Positions 47,846 to 59,174 of a stretch of DNA of 64,000 bases are shown here, piece by piece (within the stretch, counting starts at the first letter, position 1; each line of letters opens with the position of its first letter). Both the position numbers and the translations under genes were made by a program. The DNA lies in the NCBI GenBank assembly GCA_038373885.1, contig JAWZYV010019913.1, positions 1,414,001 through 1,478,000 on the forward strand, in the 5' to 3' direction. Origin of the DNA: Cheiracanthium punctorium (taxonomy: Eukaryota > Arthropoda > Arachnida > Araneae > Cheiracanthiidae). The notes under the pieces were generated by a model. It saw nothing but the letters and a program-made list of their open reading frames with translations, did not search any database and was not told where the DNA came from.

Positions 47846-49479
47846 TATATAATCATCTATATTGTGTAAATAGCATTTTTTGTAATGCATTTTATTAATA
47901 ATAAAAGGTAATACTTAATTTGTTTGTGCGAAACGTTCTTTTTAAATCATTTCACAAAAACTCATTTAGGTGCATTTAATTGTTCATGTATCCTTTTTTA
48001 TCCATCCACCTACTGATATCATACGAGTAACTGGTGTATTATATAATACTCTTTGTAACATTAGTAATGCTAATTTTTTTTATATTGAGTTTCAGTAAGC
48101 GTAAATAAATCACGGAGCTATTTTATTTAGTTCGAGGCATATTAAATATCGAAGATTGTTCACTTTACCCTTGCTTGATAAATCACATGGTACATAGCTA
48201 TAAAAGAAACGAATCAAACCGTTTAATGAAACATCTGTTCAAATGTAACCAAACGCTGTTCAAAACATCGGTAAATATATGGATTCTTTTAGGGGCATAT
48301 AATACGCTGGCGATAATTAAATGAGAAAGCAGCAGCATGCAACAGGCAAACATTCATGATTAATTAATTTGCGTATTAGGGGCTGTTTAATTTGCGTTCC
48401 CTTTGTGTAGGGCTGAAAGGAGTTTAAGGTATTCGATTTATAAGATAATTTCTTATTCCCGTTAATTGACAAAAATAATATTGCGGCGATTCATTAATTG
48501 AGTAAACTAAATAGTTTATTTTTTCGATTTACATTATTTTTATGGCAAATATTGAGTGAATAACTCAATTTTTATATAACTTTGATTTATTTGACCGAAG
48601 TACAAATACTTAAGCTGTTACAATTAACATTTCTCCCTATTTTTAATCTTTATAGGCTGCAAACGTTTTGTGCATTCTTTGTGATCTAAAAGCAACAGGA
48701 AATAAAAATAATCTGGTACAGCTTTCGTACATTTTATGTGATAATATTCCTATTCTCAGACCAGTCTACATGATGGTTATAATTAAATCTCACTTATAAA
48801 CATGACTCTACAGCTGTAATTGAAGAGTGGCTTGTAAACAAATTTGGTATATAGAATACAGATGAGATGCTCTCAAGGAATTAAAAAATTAGTTCAAAAA
48901 TGGACAATAAGTGGCGTTTTGCATGAAGAAACAAAAAATTTAACAATGGAAATGGCTATTTAAAATATTCGAACAATTTCTCTATTTATTCAATAGATTT
49001 TGATCATTTATTAACAAACTCATTTTTTGAACTGAATTGACTTTGAAAAACGCCACGTAGTGGATAATTTTTTAACTAAAAATATCCAGGTTTTTAACTT
49101 TTCCTCGACCGCATCTTGTGTACATATCATCTGTCAAATTTTGTGTCAATCGGCTAACTAGTTTCAGCTTAAGTGTGGTGTTTATAGAAGTTTAATTATA
49201 ACGAACTGTATATTAGATTCAGCTGAAAAGTATAGCAGTAATCACATCTTTAAAAAAATCACAATTATACTGTAATATTGGTAGCTTAGCGGCAAAAAGG
49301 TTATTTTTCATCGATTTGGGAAACTTTACCCATTTGTCAAAAAACAAATGTTAAAGTATTTGTCAGCTAAACTTTTACAATTATCAAAATGTTCGTAAAT
49401 GCTTTCGGTTTGAGTAGCTTCACTACACTTACATGTGATTTTTAGAAATATATCATTAGATAAAAAAGATAAATCAACC
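47846..49479. other. AT-rich stretch
   Basis: No gene. A weak inverted pair (GTGGCGTTTT near 48912 and AAAACGCCAC near 49048) may mark an old element; its ends are unclear. Confidence 0.4.
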
Positions 49480-49700
49480 GCCCGCGTTGTGCAGTGGTTA
49501 GAGAGCAATCCTACCACACCACGCGTCCAGGTTTAATTCCTGGCACGGGCTTGGGTGTCATTTCGCCGTACCTTCATTGAAGGAAACGCTGGTCCACCAA
49601 CTAGATGCCTATCCATAATAAAGAGACCAGTAACTCTGGCCTTGGTAGTGGCCCATGCCTATAAACGGCAAGTGTCCGCCGTTAGAAAAAAAATTAGAAA
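49480..49700 (+). mobile_element. tRNA-derived SINE, copy 2
   Basis: Same design as 3798-4025. The head begins CCGCCCGCGTTGTGCAGTGG; a mutated B box GGTTTAATTCC lies at 49530-49540. The body has GAAACGCTGG, CCATAATAAA and CGGCAAGTG, and the tail is A-rich. The head pairs CCGCCCG with CGGGC, closer to an acceptor stem than in copy 1. The B box carries a change at the invariant CG, so RNA polymerase III transcription is unlikely. Confidence 0.8.
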
Positions 49701-51738
49701 GTTAATGTGCATTTTTTTTATAATATGAAAATACATTGCAGTGAATAATTCGTGAGAAATGTTTATTAAAATTTCACATACGATTTATTCGCAAAACTCA
49801 TGCCAATCAAGGAATCAAAATATTAAAGATGTAATTCATTTTATTCATTATCCTTGCTTGATGTAGTTTAACAAGGGTAAGTAGTATTAAGTAGTTTTCG
49901 TTAAAAAGCCTCTATTTTGGGGGTATCTATCTGTGCTTTTTTTTGGGGAGGGGGAGGTGGGGGAGGGAGAGCAACATTTAGCACATTTTTATGGTATAAA
50001 GGGGTATTTTGGCGAAGTTGGGCTCTGAAGATAAAGCTTTTCTAGAGCTTGTGCGATCGCATAGCTGCTAAATATTACATATGCAATACCGTGGAACGTT
50101 GCACTTTAAAACAAAAATCGAATCAGTATAGAGATCCAGTGTAGTTTTATTGAAACATAATAAAACATTATTTTAACGGCGATGGTAGCTAACAAAAACA
50201 CGCGTCAACCTTTTAGGCTGTGACAAAAGTGTCAAGTGATAGAAAAAAGTTTGAGAACACAGAAAGCCAGCCAGATGATAGAGCTGTGAGCTAGAAAATA
50301 TGGTCACCGAAAAAATCGCTGATTTGAAAAAAAAAATGATAAGATAGTTAAGCGTTAACTCAAGTTTACCGAAATTTAAATGAGGTCACGAATGGGGGAT
50401 AGTCAAAGAGAAGTTTTAACTAAGAAATATTATTAAACCCCATGGGAACAGGATGAAACTAGAGGAATACTCGGACGGTAGGATGGCTGATAAATACACT
50501 CAAAACGTTAAAGTCAAAGTAATTTAAGAAACATAATTAAATTAGCGTAAAGGATGGGAATTTAAGAACAAAGAAATTTTTTGACAAATAGTACTGCATT
50601 TAGAATGTGAAAAGGAAAATTAAAAATAATTAAAACATGTGATGAACAGCATCAAAGGTATTCAAAAGTGCAAAAATAAGGTATAGTGATAGCTTCTGTC
50701 AATTCACATGAATGAGAAAGGATTCAATGCATTTTCAAAATAATTAAATTATTTCGTAGAGTACGTTTTCAATAAAACTACAATGGAAACGGGACCACAG
50801 GTACAGCGCAATCTGTCCCCTGTAAAAGCGACATATGGTCACTTACTTTTCTTAATTTCCTAATTTCAAAAGTAAAATAAAAGTACTTTATACGGTTAAC
50901 TGAAACCGCAACGTATATGTTACTTTTTAGTTTTACAGTAATATTAATCTATTCATTTTGCCATGTAGTAAGTTGTTGCTATTTCACGTAGTAGATAATT
51001 GAAAGTAAATTCAAAGGGATTTTTTTACATTATTTCATTAATCATATGGTACATATAACTGAAAAAAAATCAAATCACACGTTTCGAAAATTGACATTAA
51101 AAAAAGATGTAAGTATATTTATTATATTTTAAATGCTTTTTGAGGCACTGGTATATATTTTTATCATGTAAGCCAAAAATTTAAAGTATTTGAAATTATT
51201 TTTTTTTAAATTAAGTAATTCTATTAAAACCTGGCCCATGGACAAGTTCTTTTGAAAAAAAAAAAAAAAATGAAATTAATTTGAGACTTATCTTCAAATA
51301 TTTAAAATATGTAAAATGGTAAAACTTTACAAAAATTGTATTTGACTGGAACTACTAAATTTCAGTGATTTAACGAAATTGATATAAGCATTGAAACATG
51401 CATCGACTTCGTTTGGCATGGACAACATTTTCACTATGCATTTGAAATGGATTTTTAGTTTACGTTCTATATGGCAACAGATCCCTTGGACTTTAGCATT
51501 AAAATAATTTATTCAAGTAGGATCCAGAATATCAACATAAAAAGGCTGTATGCTAAAATCAAAACCTATATTTACAGTCACTGGCCATATTAATGCGATC
51601 ACTAGACATATTCTACCTACAAAACCAGCGTTGCCATCTAATAAATGTTTTGTCGCAAATATTGACAAAATAGTTGCCACCAAATAAAATAGTAATGTAT
51701 TCATAAACGTTTTATCTTTAGAAACGAGAAAAAAAAAT
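49701..51738. other. AT-rich stretch
   Basis: No gene or repeat pair recognised. There is a G-rich GGGGAGGGGGAGGTGGGGGA run near 49945 and an A-run near 51258. Confidence 0.45.
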
Positions 51739-52612
51739 TGGAGTGACTCCACTCGACTTTCCGAACACTTGATTGTGCTGTATAAGAATATTTTTTGTAG
51801 CCTTGGGCAAAAACTATAGTTCCTAACTACACACCAAAGTCTATAAAAATTGTGTGACGGTAACCTAAAATATACATACTCAACTTGAGCATATTCGAAT
51901 GCAGAATTTAGCAGATAGCTCACTTTCAGTAATTTGCGTTCATAGACCGTAATGTATAAGAGTATTTTTGCAACCATGTAAACTATCAGCTCTACGAACA
52001 CTAAAATCTGTGTATGTCATATAACTGTGACAATGTACTCAATTAGCACTCAATTGAATTTGTCATTTACACGCTACCGCACTTTTAAGAGTCTGCGTCC
52101 ATAGGGCGTAATGTACACTATTTTTTTTACTGTCACTTAAAAAAAACTGTGCGGCCTATACTCACCAAAATCAAAATTGCTCAAGAGTGGTCTATAATGT
52201 ATGTATGAAATTTGAGCTTAATTGAAATGCACTGTTAAGGATATATCTTGTTTACTCCCTCTCATACATACACCACCGTAGAAATACCACACATGTATTC
52301 AGAACACTTTACAAGCAGGGGTGGCAAACCAATGGCACGCGACACAATATTTTGGGCACGCCACCGATCAAAACGGTTTGCATTTTAATTAAAAATAGCA
52401 AATTTCACTATGGAGTATCACGATCGAATGATTACTAAGTCAAAATTATTTGACGGCACGTCTATGGCCTCATTAAACATTTCTTTAGAAAAAATGGCAC
52501 GTTGACCTATAAAGGTTCGCCACCCTTGCTTTACAGCAATACACCGAAATCTCACAGTCGAATTTTTTCATGATTAAAATAATTTCCTTACATAGTACAT
52601 TTTCTGAAAGTA
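51739..52612 (-). repeat. Interspersed repeat R1, copy 2, split by a hAT MITE
   Basis: Read on the minus strand it starts with TTTTTACTTTCAGAAAATGT and ATCATGAAAAAATTCGACTG, then is interrupted by the MITE at 52315-52528. It resumes with a short ATGTATG run and repeats the ACATTACG(G/C)(T/C)CTATG box twice (about 52108 and 51950). It ends with TTCGGAAAGTCGAGTGGAGT+CACTCCA at 51739. The order matches 716-1212. The 162-codon open frame 51513-52001 (-) lies mostly in this repeat and is not supported as a gene. Confidence 0.75.
52315..52528. mobile_element. hAT-type MITE (about 213 bp) nested in R1
   Basis: The left tip (G)CAGGGGTGGCAAACC and the right tip in reverse (CAAGGGTGGCGAACC) are TIRs; both are followed by a GGCACG box. 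CTTTACAA (52307-52314) and CTTTACAG (52529-52536) are an 8-bp target duplication with one difference. The CAGGGGTGG tip is usual for hAT elements. R1 sequence continues on both sides, so R1 was there first. Confidence 0.85.
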
Positions 52613-53198
52613 AAAACTATATATACCTTGCGGTCACATTAATATGGCCAAGGATTGTAAATATCAAAGTATATATTAAAATTACAAGGTTACAAGATTT
52701 TTAACGAAATTAATTAGAACTTTGTTAACTTTTGATTCTAGACTGAGAAAAATGCATTCCTTGGTGAGTAAATAATACGCACATTAATTGATAAAGATTT
52801 GGCAATTTACATTAATTGGAACAAAAGCAAATAGGCTGTTGTCGTAAGAGAAAATTTTACAGTTCTCTAAGGTAGATACAATTCAAAGGTTCCCCTCGAA
52901 CTCTAACAAAATATATTCTCAAAATATCAAATTTGTACTTCTAATACATAGAAAGTAATTAAATTAGAAATCTATCTGAAACCAAAATACTTAATCTGCG
53001 AATTAACGATTTTAATTTACATCTCATTTATGCCATTTTATACAGTGCATCCACGTGTAAGTTGACATGCCTTTTTTTATTGCAACCGTTAGTCCTATAT
53101 GTATATTTCCAGTATAAAGGGTATGAAAACTAAATGAAGAGTGAATATATTAAAAGTTCCAACTGGAAAAATAAAACATTGAAAGCAGACTCTAAGTA
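52613..53198. other. AT-rich spacer
   Basis: Nothing recognised. Confidence 0.4.
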
Positions 53199-53705
53199 CA
53201 CTCTCAAAAATTATTTCTTCAATTCACGGAAATTTTGCAGCCATCAGTGCTGCTGGAACATTTCCGTTAATTGACGAATATCCGTTTCTTTTGCCCCCTG
53301 TCAACTGAAGAAACTTCTATAGGATTAACGAAATTTTTCCCTCTTCTTGCAATTTTCGGGAAGAATTCACGGAAATATTACGTTTCCAAGGAGTTCGAAA
53401 GTTATTCGTTGAAGAATGAGGAATAAATTAGTGTATGAAGACGCACTCTCAAAAATTGTTTCTTCAAATCACGGAAATTTTACTGGCAGCAGCGCTGCCG
53501 GAATATTTCCGTTAATTGACGAATATCCGTTTCTTTTTTCTCCTGTAAATTGAAGAAATTTCTCAGATTCAACAGATTTTTTTCCTGTTCTTCGGATTTC
53601 TAGAAGAAGAATTCATGGAAATATTACGTTTCCAAGGAGTACGGTACTTATTCGTTGAAAAATGAGGGATAAATTAGTGTATAAAGACGAATTTTTCTGC
53701 GAGTG
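53199..53705. mobile_element. Head-to-tail dimer of a TA-flanked MITE
   Basis: Unit 1 (53199-53443) and unit 2 (53444-53705) are about 80% alike. Each begins CACTCTCAAAAATT, has TTGACGAATATCCGTTTC in the middle, and later ATATTACGTTTCCAAGGAGT. Only unit 2 keeps the right tip, which in reverse reads CACTCGCAGAAAAATTCG and pairs with the left tip. TA flanks the whole dimer (53197-53198 and 53706-53707). Unit 2 also has the palindrome GGCAGCAGCGCTGCC. No coding sequence. Confidence 0.75.
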
Positions 53706-53903
53706 TATACTGTCTAAATTTGTATTCATTCAGCCCCAGGTCCTTGAATTTATATTTAGGAAAATTGGCAAAAAACATTGCAAACACAAAAAGCTTGATA
53801 TTGGCACAACCAATATTCATGGAACAATTCGAGTTCAAAGATTTATCGCATGGTATAGAGGTACCCTACACAAATGGAGATGGACGGATAAAGACATTTC
53901 ACT

Positions 53904-54011
53904 CTTATGAATCCCATCTGTACATAATGACTGGTTTTCTTACGTTTATCTAAAATGCTTATGAATCCCATCGGCACATAATGACTGGTTTTCTTATGTT
54001 TATCTAAAATG
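53904..54011 (+). repeat. 54-bp tandem duplication (2 copies)
   Basis: Units 53904-53957 and 53958-54011 begin CTTATGAATCCCATC and contain ACATAATGACTGGTTTTCTT. They differ at a few bases. A partial third start (GCTTGTGATTCC) follows. Confidence 0.95.
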
Positions 54012-56254
54012 CTTGTGATTCCTAAGCAGTTTGACTGAAACTGAGAAGAAATAAATTCAAATTTTATGAAATTTCATGTTTCATTAAGTGCATTAAAATA
54101 GCACAAAAACTGTATTTAATGAATAGTCTGCAATTCCATGTAAAAGTGAATTTGATATTTCATTAATTTATATATGAGTCCATTTAGAAAAAATAATGGT
54201 TTAATTTTAATAATGTATAAGTGCGTTTAACCACCAATAATACTGAATTTTCCATTTAAAGAATTATTTCTTTTAATTGTGTAGTTTTATGCTTTTTTTC
54301 AGAATTTAGAAAAAAATCGGAGGGGACAGTCATCCAAATGATTAGATAACCGAAAGTACATTTGCTATTTTGAAAGACATCGACATAATTCTCCTTTAAA
54401 TGCGCTAAAGAGATGAGTAAAAAAAAAAAAAAAAAAACATTTAATACCTTGAAAAAGTAAAAATAATTTCGATTGTAATTAATTAAAGACCTATATTTTT
54501 TCCGAGTTCATGACATTCACGGTAAAATAAAACATGTTTAAATAATGATATTTGATTATTCTTATATTTTTTCAACCGACTCTTGATTAAAATATGCGTC
54601 CAAAGTAACATGTTCTTTAAAAAAATATCTCCAAATAAATACGAGAAACGTGCATTAAACATACCCGAGGGAGTTTACAAGCCCAACCCTGTGCAAAAGT
54701 GCGTAAAAAAGTAAAATTCGCATCCATCTTGTTTGCATTCATAAAACAAAGAGAACTTTCGCCTGAACGAAATTCAATTAAGTCTCTTGGCGAACCATAT
54801 TTGCATTTTGCGAAATGAATTACGTCTAAGTTTGTGATGACAAAGCACTCCACAAGTGCAAGGGCTCGAATTCATCGATTTCTGAAGCATGTTTCAACCC
54901 ATTTTATAAACATGCAAGTTGCCGATAAATGTATGCTTTTCATTAGCGTTTCCGGAGTTACCTATGTTTGAGTTTCTAATTCGACAAAATTTTAAATATG
55001 TGTTTATAATATTACTTAATTACGTTTTTTTTTTAAAAATGCGTATTTTGTAATTTTAACTTTATGCATTTTTAGTTTTAAAATGTTTATGTCAGTTAAA
55101 TTAAACGCACAGAAATACTGTTTTATCTAAGCTTCTCTTACGCTAGTGAAACGACACTAAAATATAACTATTGAACAAAAGTCGCATATAATAAAAATAT
55201 ATACCATAAGAGTTGGAGCAAGATATTAAAGGGAAATTTGGAAGTATTACAGTTTATAAGAGGGTAAAATTCAATATTTTATGAATTTGTTTATGAAAAT
55301 TATATTTAAGTAGATATTTAAAGGTTTTAATGCTCTCTACAGCGAACTGCTGCTTTGGCTTTGTTGTCAGTCATATTCGTAAATGTATTCCCTTAATGAA
55401 ATGTAACTAAATCCAAATTCATCACATAAATGTCATGTCCCACTTTCAAATAATCTACTTACATAATAGGCCAACGAATGCGGTACCAAAATCCACGATA
55501 TTTCCACGCAGCGAAGGACTAGATGTAAACATTAGTGCTATAACAATAGCGCATGTGCAAAACCCCCAGATCAATGACGTCAAATGGAGCAAACATATGT
55601 CACGCAGTAGCTAGATTACGAAATAACAATAACGGATATACAAAAATGCAAGATCTTTCGGACTTTTTCACAGCTTTAAATTATCGATTTTACAATATTT
55701 GGCGCATTTATCACCCATCTAGAAAATGTCACCATGCAATGAGTTAAAGCACATTTTATCCATTTGCTGTTTCAACATAGGCTTTTATGATGGAACCCAA
55801 AACGCGTAGCAACCCTAACCTAAATAAATTTAATGAAAAATGCTGTTAAAACAAACAAACATGATTTTCATTGAAATGAGTCCAGAAATTCAATCAACAC
55901 TGCACTGAGTATAAAGAACAGTAAGATGTGGGGCGGCGAAGCTGGCCACCTTGGCGGCTAGTATCTTATAAAAGGCAGTCAGATGAAACAGGGCTGATGT
56001 ATAAAAGACTGTACATAAACTATTAATCGCTGCGTAGCTGTTAATACATTTATCGCACTGTATGACAAGACGGTCAATGTCATCATATGAAAATTTCTTT
56101 GTGGTTGCCTTTGGAACTATTATTGTACCCAAGCATGTACCTCTTTGTCCGAAGAAATTACACGAGTGCCGTTCTGAAGGGCTTTAAAATATGGAAATCG
56201 TGAGAGATTTTGACAGTATTAGGGCTTTCGAGAAAAGTTGGATCGACAGGGTCT
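54012..56254. other. AT-rich stretch beyond the gag fragment
   Basis: No gene recognised. The downstream parts expected of a Ty3/gypsy element (zinc knuckle, protease, reverse transcriptase, 3' LTR) are not seen here, so the retroelement is truncated at about 56.3 kb. The 80-codon minus frame 55890-56132 has no known domain. A poly-A run lies at 54419-54438. Confidence 0.5.
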
Positions 56255-57200
56255 TCAGCCGATAAGACTTAGAAACATGTGGGCGGGTATTGGTTGGCAT
56301 TTTTCGGCCAACGTTATTGGGGATACAATCTCCGTCCATTCATCCATGAAATGTTCTTTTACTTCAAATGGTACCTTTCTTTTAATCTGATCAGTGATCA
56401 TCAGATTTTTTAAATCTTCTAGAGATTTAATTTTTAACCCGTCAATCCACCCATCAAAATAGGCTTTCATTTTAAAATAAAATTCCATCCATGTTTCTTC
56501 TGTGGACTTTTGATGTTTCATAAATAACCGTCTGAATTTCTCGGCGCTTAATTTAAATCTTTTTAACAGCATCTTCTTAATTTCATCGTAATTTTGCGCT
56601 ACCTCTTCTGTTTCCCTAGCAATCAAACTGGAAACAGGAGTTGGCAACACCCCAATTAAATGAGCAACCCAATTTTCTTTATCAACGCCAAGCATCTTTA
56701 ACTCTCTCAAACAACGTAAGAAATAAACAGATATCACTTTCCTTCGGAGCAAATCTAGGCAATAATTTTTCTAAATTAGTTTTAACACCGCTTCCTTCCC
56801 GTACTTGGCTTCCCAACATCGCATTTTCTGCCATTTTTTCAATTTTCAATTTTTCTAATTGAAAACCTTTTTCTCTTTCTTCTCTCTCTTTCTGATCCTG
56901 TCTTTCCCTTCCTTCTCTCTCTCTTTCTTTTTCTTCTCTCTCTTTCCGATCCTGTCTTTCCCTTTCTTCTCTCTCTCTTTCTTTTTCTTCTCTCTCTTTC
57001 CGATCCTGTCTTTCTTTTTCTTCATTTCTATCAGCAATAATTCTAGCCAATATTTCTTTACAAAATTCTTCATCATAGTTTTTATCGTTCGTAATCAGAT
57101 CACGTAACTTCACCACAGTAAATGTCGTATCAACCGTTAAACCCAGTTCTTCAGCAAGAACTAATAAATCTTGTTTCTTTCCCTTACCAAAAAACGCCAT
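56255..57200 (-). pseudogene. Ty3/gypsy-type gag, frameshifted and truncated
   Basis: The structural protein of an LTR retrotransposon, which would assemble the cytoplasmic particle. The start is taken as the ATG at 57200 (MAFFGKGKK...). An ATG-less extension to 57212 would need a TTG start and is rejected. The N-terminus has LLVLAEELGLTV. A highly charged Glu/Arg/Lys coiled-coil segment follows at about residues 55-115, made of an 18-residue repeat (RQDRKEREEKEREREERE) in about 2.6 copies. The capsid-like part starts with NLEKLLPRFAPKESDI. Near 56700 one extra base shifts the frame; it resumes with MLGVDKENWVAHLIGVLP and continues through RFKLSAEKFRRLF and YFDGWIDGLK to 56255. The family normally goes on to a CCHC knuckle, absent here. 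Very similar gags are, to my knowledge, common in spiders. Confidence 0.85.
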
Positions 57201-57471
57201 TTTACTTTTCAAATGCTAGTTTTCAGCTACGGTTAGAAGTATATGTTTATATACGAATCAGGAGGATTCTTCAAGTAAATATGCCGTGACGGCCAGCTTT
57301 ATAATAACACCAACAGGGAAACCTCCTTCAAAACCTGCCAAACTGGCCTATTAAGCTTCAAAATAATGCAGATCAACTGCTATAGCTACGTACAAATACA
57401 GTTGCATGAAATTGATGAAGAAATACAGTTCTCACCTGAGCATTCTGTAGTATCGCATCCAATTCAATCCA
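57201..57471 (-). other. Retroelement leader between PBS and gag
   Basis: About 270 bp of untranslated leader. It contains a splice-donor-like CTCAGGTGAGAA (near 57436) and an acceptor-like CTTCTAACCGTAG (near 57232), so a spliced leader is conceivable but untested. Confidence 0.4.
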
Positions 57472-57489
57472 ATCCTGCCGACTACGCCA
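57472..57489 (-). other. Primer-binding site of the LTR element
   Basis: On the minus strand, TGGCGTAGTCGGCAGGAT directly follows the LTR end. Position and the TGG start are those of a tRNA primer-binding site for minus-strand DNA synthesis. I do not name the tRNA. Confidence 0.65.
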
Positions 57490-57813
57490 GTAAAGTTTTC
57501 CCACGCTAATTTTCAAATTTTATTGGAACATAATACAAACACTATAACTATCTTCAAAATGGTAACTGACAATTTAATTTACACAATACACATACAGACT
57601 TAGTCTCTAGCCATTACAAGGCGGCTAGCATCAGTCAAGTCCTTTATATAATAATAAAAATTCAATCTTTAGAAAAAACGCGCACACTTATTTTATTTAC
57701 TAGCCCGTGTACTTTTAGCGGCTCGCTCAATTATTAAAGCAGCGGGTGCGTTTATAATCCTTACTGTGACCAAAACGTGTCGATGAAAAAAGAGCCAAGA
57801 GAATAGTGTTACA
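57490..57813 (-). mobile_element. 5' LTR of the Ty3/gypsy remnant (about 324 bp)
   Basis: On the minus strand it begins TGTAACACTATTC (57813), carries a TATA box TATATAAAGG (57641-57650) and AATAAA (57519-57524), and ends at CTTTAC beside the primer-binding site. This is the expected U3-R-U5 order. No matching 3' LTR was found in the window, so the element is incomplete. The flank after 57813 is GACTG; its partner is unknown. Confidence 0.75.
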
Positions 57814-58128
57814 GACTGCTGAGGTCAGAAAAAACTGACAGCCTCTCCAAAAAGTTTGCAGTTGCAAAAGAAATTCTGTTTAACGTATTGAATAAAATGA
57901 GCAATTCTGCTGTCAGTAACCACAAGAGCCGAAATTCTTTAAGCGGATGTGGAGGGGCTGCATATAACATTCGCCGCGTAAAATACAGGACAGTAGTTAT
58001 ATACTAATTCCAAAAAGATATGTGATATTGGCATCACAAGCATAAGTCGTTTTTCGCACCTTTGTACATTATAAAGAATAAAGTACTCAAATTTGTACCA
58101 TCCGTAATTAATGTGTGGGGCACATTTT
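57814..58128. other. Short spacer
   Basis: Nothing recognised between the LTR and the next element. Confidence 0.4.
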
Positions 58129-58556
58129 ACTATACTTGGGGGAAACGTAACCTGATAGTGGAGGTAAAGCTATAGACCGTGTGATTCCGCCGCTCTCAAA
58201 TAGTTCTTTCCGTTTGCCCAGGTTATTACAGAACTGATACATTTTTCATCTTTTAAGTGCTAAAATAAAGTGTATGTTATAAAATAATTGCATATATGTG
58301 TTACCTGAATGCAGTAACTAAAGGGATTAAGAAATTAAGTTAGAAATCAGATGTAACGCCTTTCCAGACGCTTGACCAATAATAATCGGTCAAGAGTCAC
58401 CTCTTTTGTTCTGGCGGGAATTCGGTACTGCAGATTTGTCTTGTGATTGGATTGTTTTGTAATGTTGCCTGCCAAATACCTGAAAGGCAAAACGTGAAAT
58501 GGCCCTCTAGATTTCTCCTCCACTATCAATCATATTACGTTTGCCCCGAGTATAGT
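58129..58556. mobile_element. TIR element with ACTATACT(T/C)GGGG ends (428 bp)
   Basis: The left end ACTATACTTGGGGGAAACGT and the right end in reverse (ACTATACTCGGGGCAAACGT) are TIRs. They stay alignable for about 38 bp to GATAGTGGAGG. The left flank is TTT(TA), the right flank TGG, so a target duplication is not certain. The interior is non-coding. Superfamily not assigned; a Tc1/mariner-like origin is possible. Confidence 0.7.
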
Positions 58557-58769
58557 TGGGAATTTTTAGTACGGAGACCGTATAGCAAATTGAATTCTGC
58601 ATTTACTCCGATTTAGCCGGCTGAAAAATTTAATCGATACTATAAAATTCTGTACCTTTTAATGTAACTTTATAGTTCATTCTACACGTCTATTATCAAT
58701 ATTTAAGGAATAAAAACCTCCATCAGTATTTCTGGAACACCCTGCATATCCGTTTTACATTTCTTTTAT

Positions 58770-59170
58770 CCCTTTAACGCGCAGTGTTCCCGCTCTGGGA
58801 ACACCAAACTCTGACGTTTTGACTGTTGCCAGTCACGAAGAATAGATTTGATTTCTATAAAAATAGTTGCGGGTGACATAGCTCCACGAGAATCCTTTAC
58901 TTTTTAGCACGCCATTTCCCGTAAAAAAATTGTCACGATTATTTTTAACAGCACTGACATCTGCTGAAAAATCGAAGAACGCGAGAACAGCTGGATAGAT
59001 TGCCCAATGCTGAAAAATGGGCAGCCGTTGCTATCGCTCGAGTTAACTACTAGCAAGATGGCGGACGATCGAAACGTTCATCGCGTGCCACAGATCTAGA
59101 CCCTTTTCTGACGCAGCTGGTTGTGCGTTGCCCTTTTTTCAGCATTGGGAAAGGGTTGCACCTCAAAGGG
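58770..59170. mobile_element. piggyBac-type MITE, diverged (401 bp)
   Basis: The left end CCCTTTAACGCGCAGTGTTC and the right end in reverse (CCCTTTGAGGTGCAACCC) are imperfect TIRs. The flanks are TTAT (58766-58769) and TTAA (59171-59174), consistent with a TTAA target with one change. Inside is another inverted pair, CCCAATGCTGAAAAA (near 59007) and its complement near 59136, plus GTTCCC-gctct-GGGAAC near the left end. No coding sequence. Confidence 0.6.
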
Positions 59171-59174
59171 TTAA

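Noticed and set aside
51513..52001. 162-codon open frame on the minus strand
   Set aside because: Most of it lies in repeat R1 (copy 2) and no domain is visible. The same repeat at 716-1212 does not keep this frame.
56855..57107. Frames on both strands through the charged gag repeat
   Set aside because: They are other-frame readings of the low-complexity GAAAGA/TCTTTC repeat inside the gag pseudogene.
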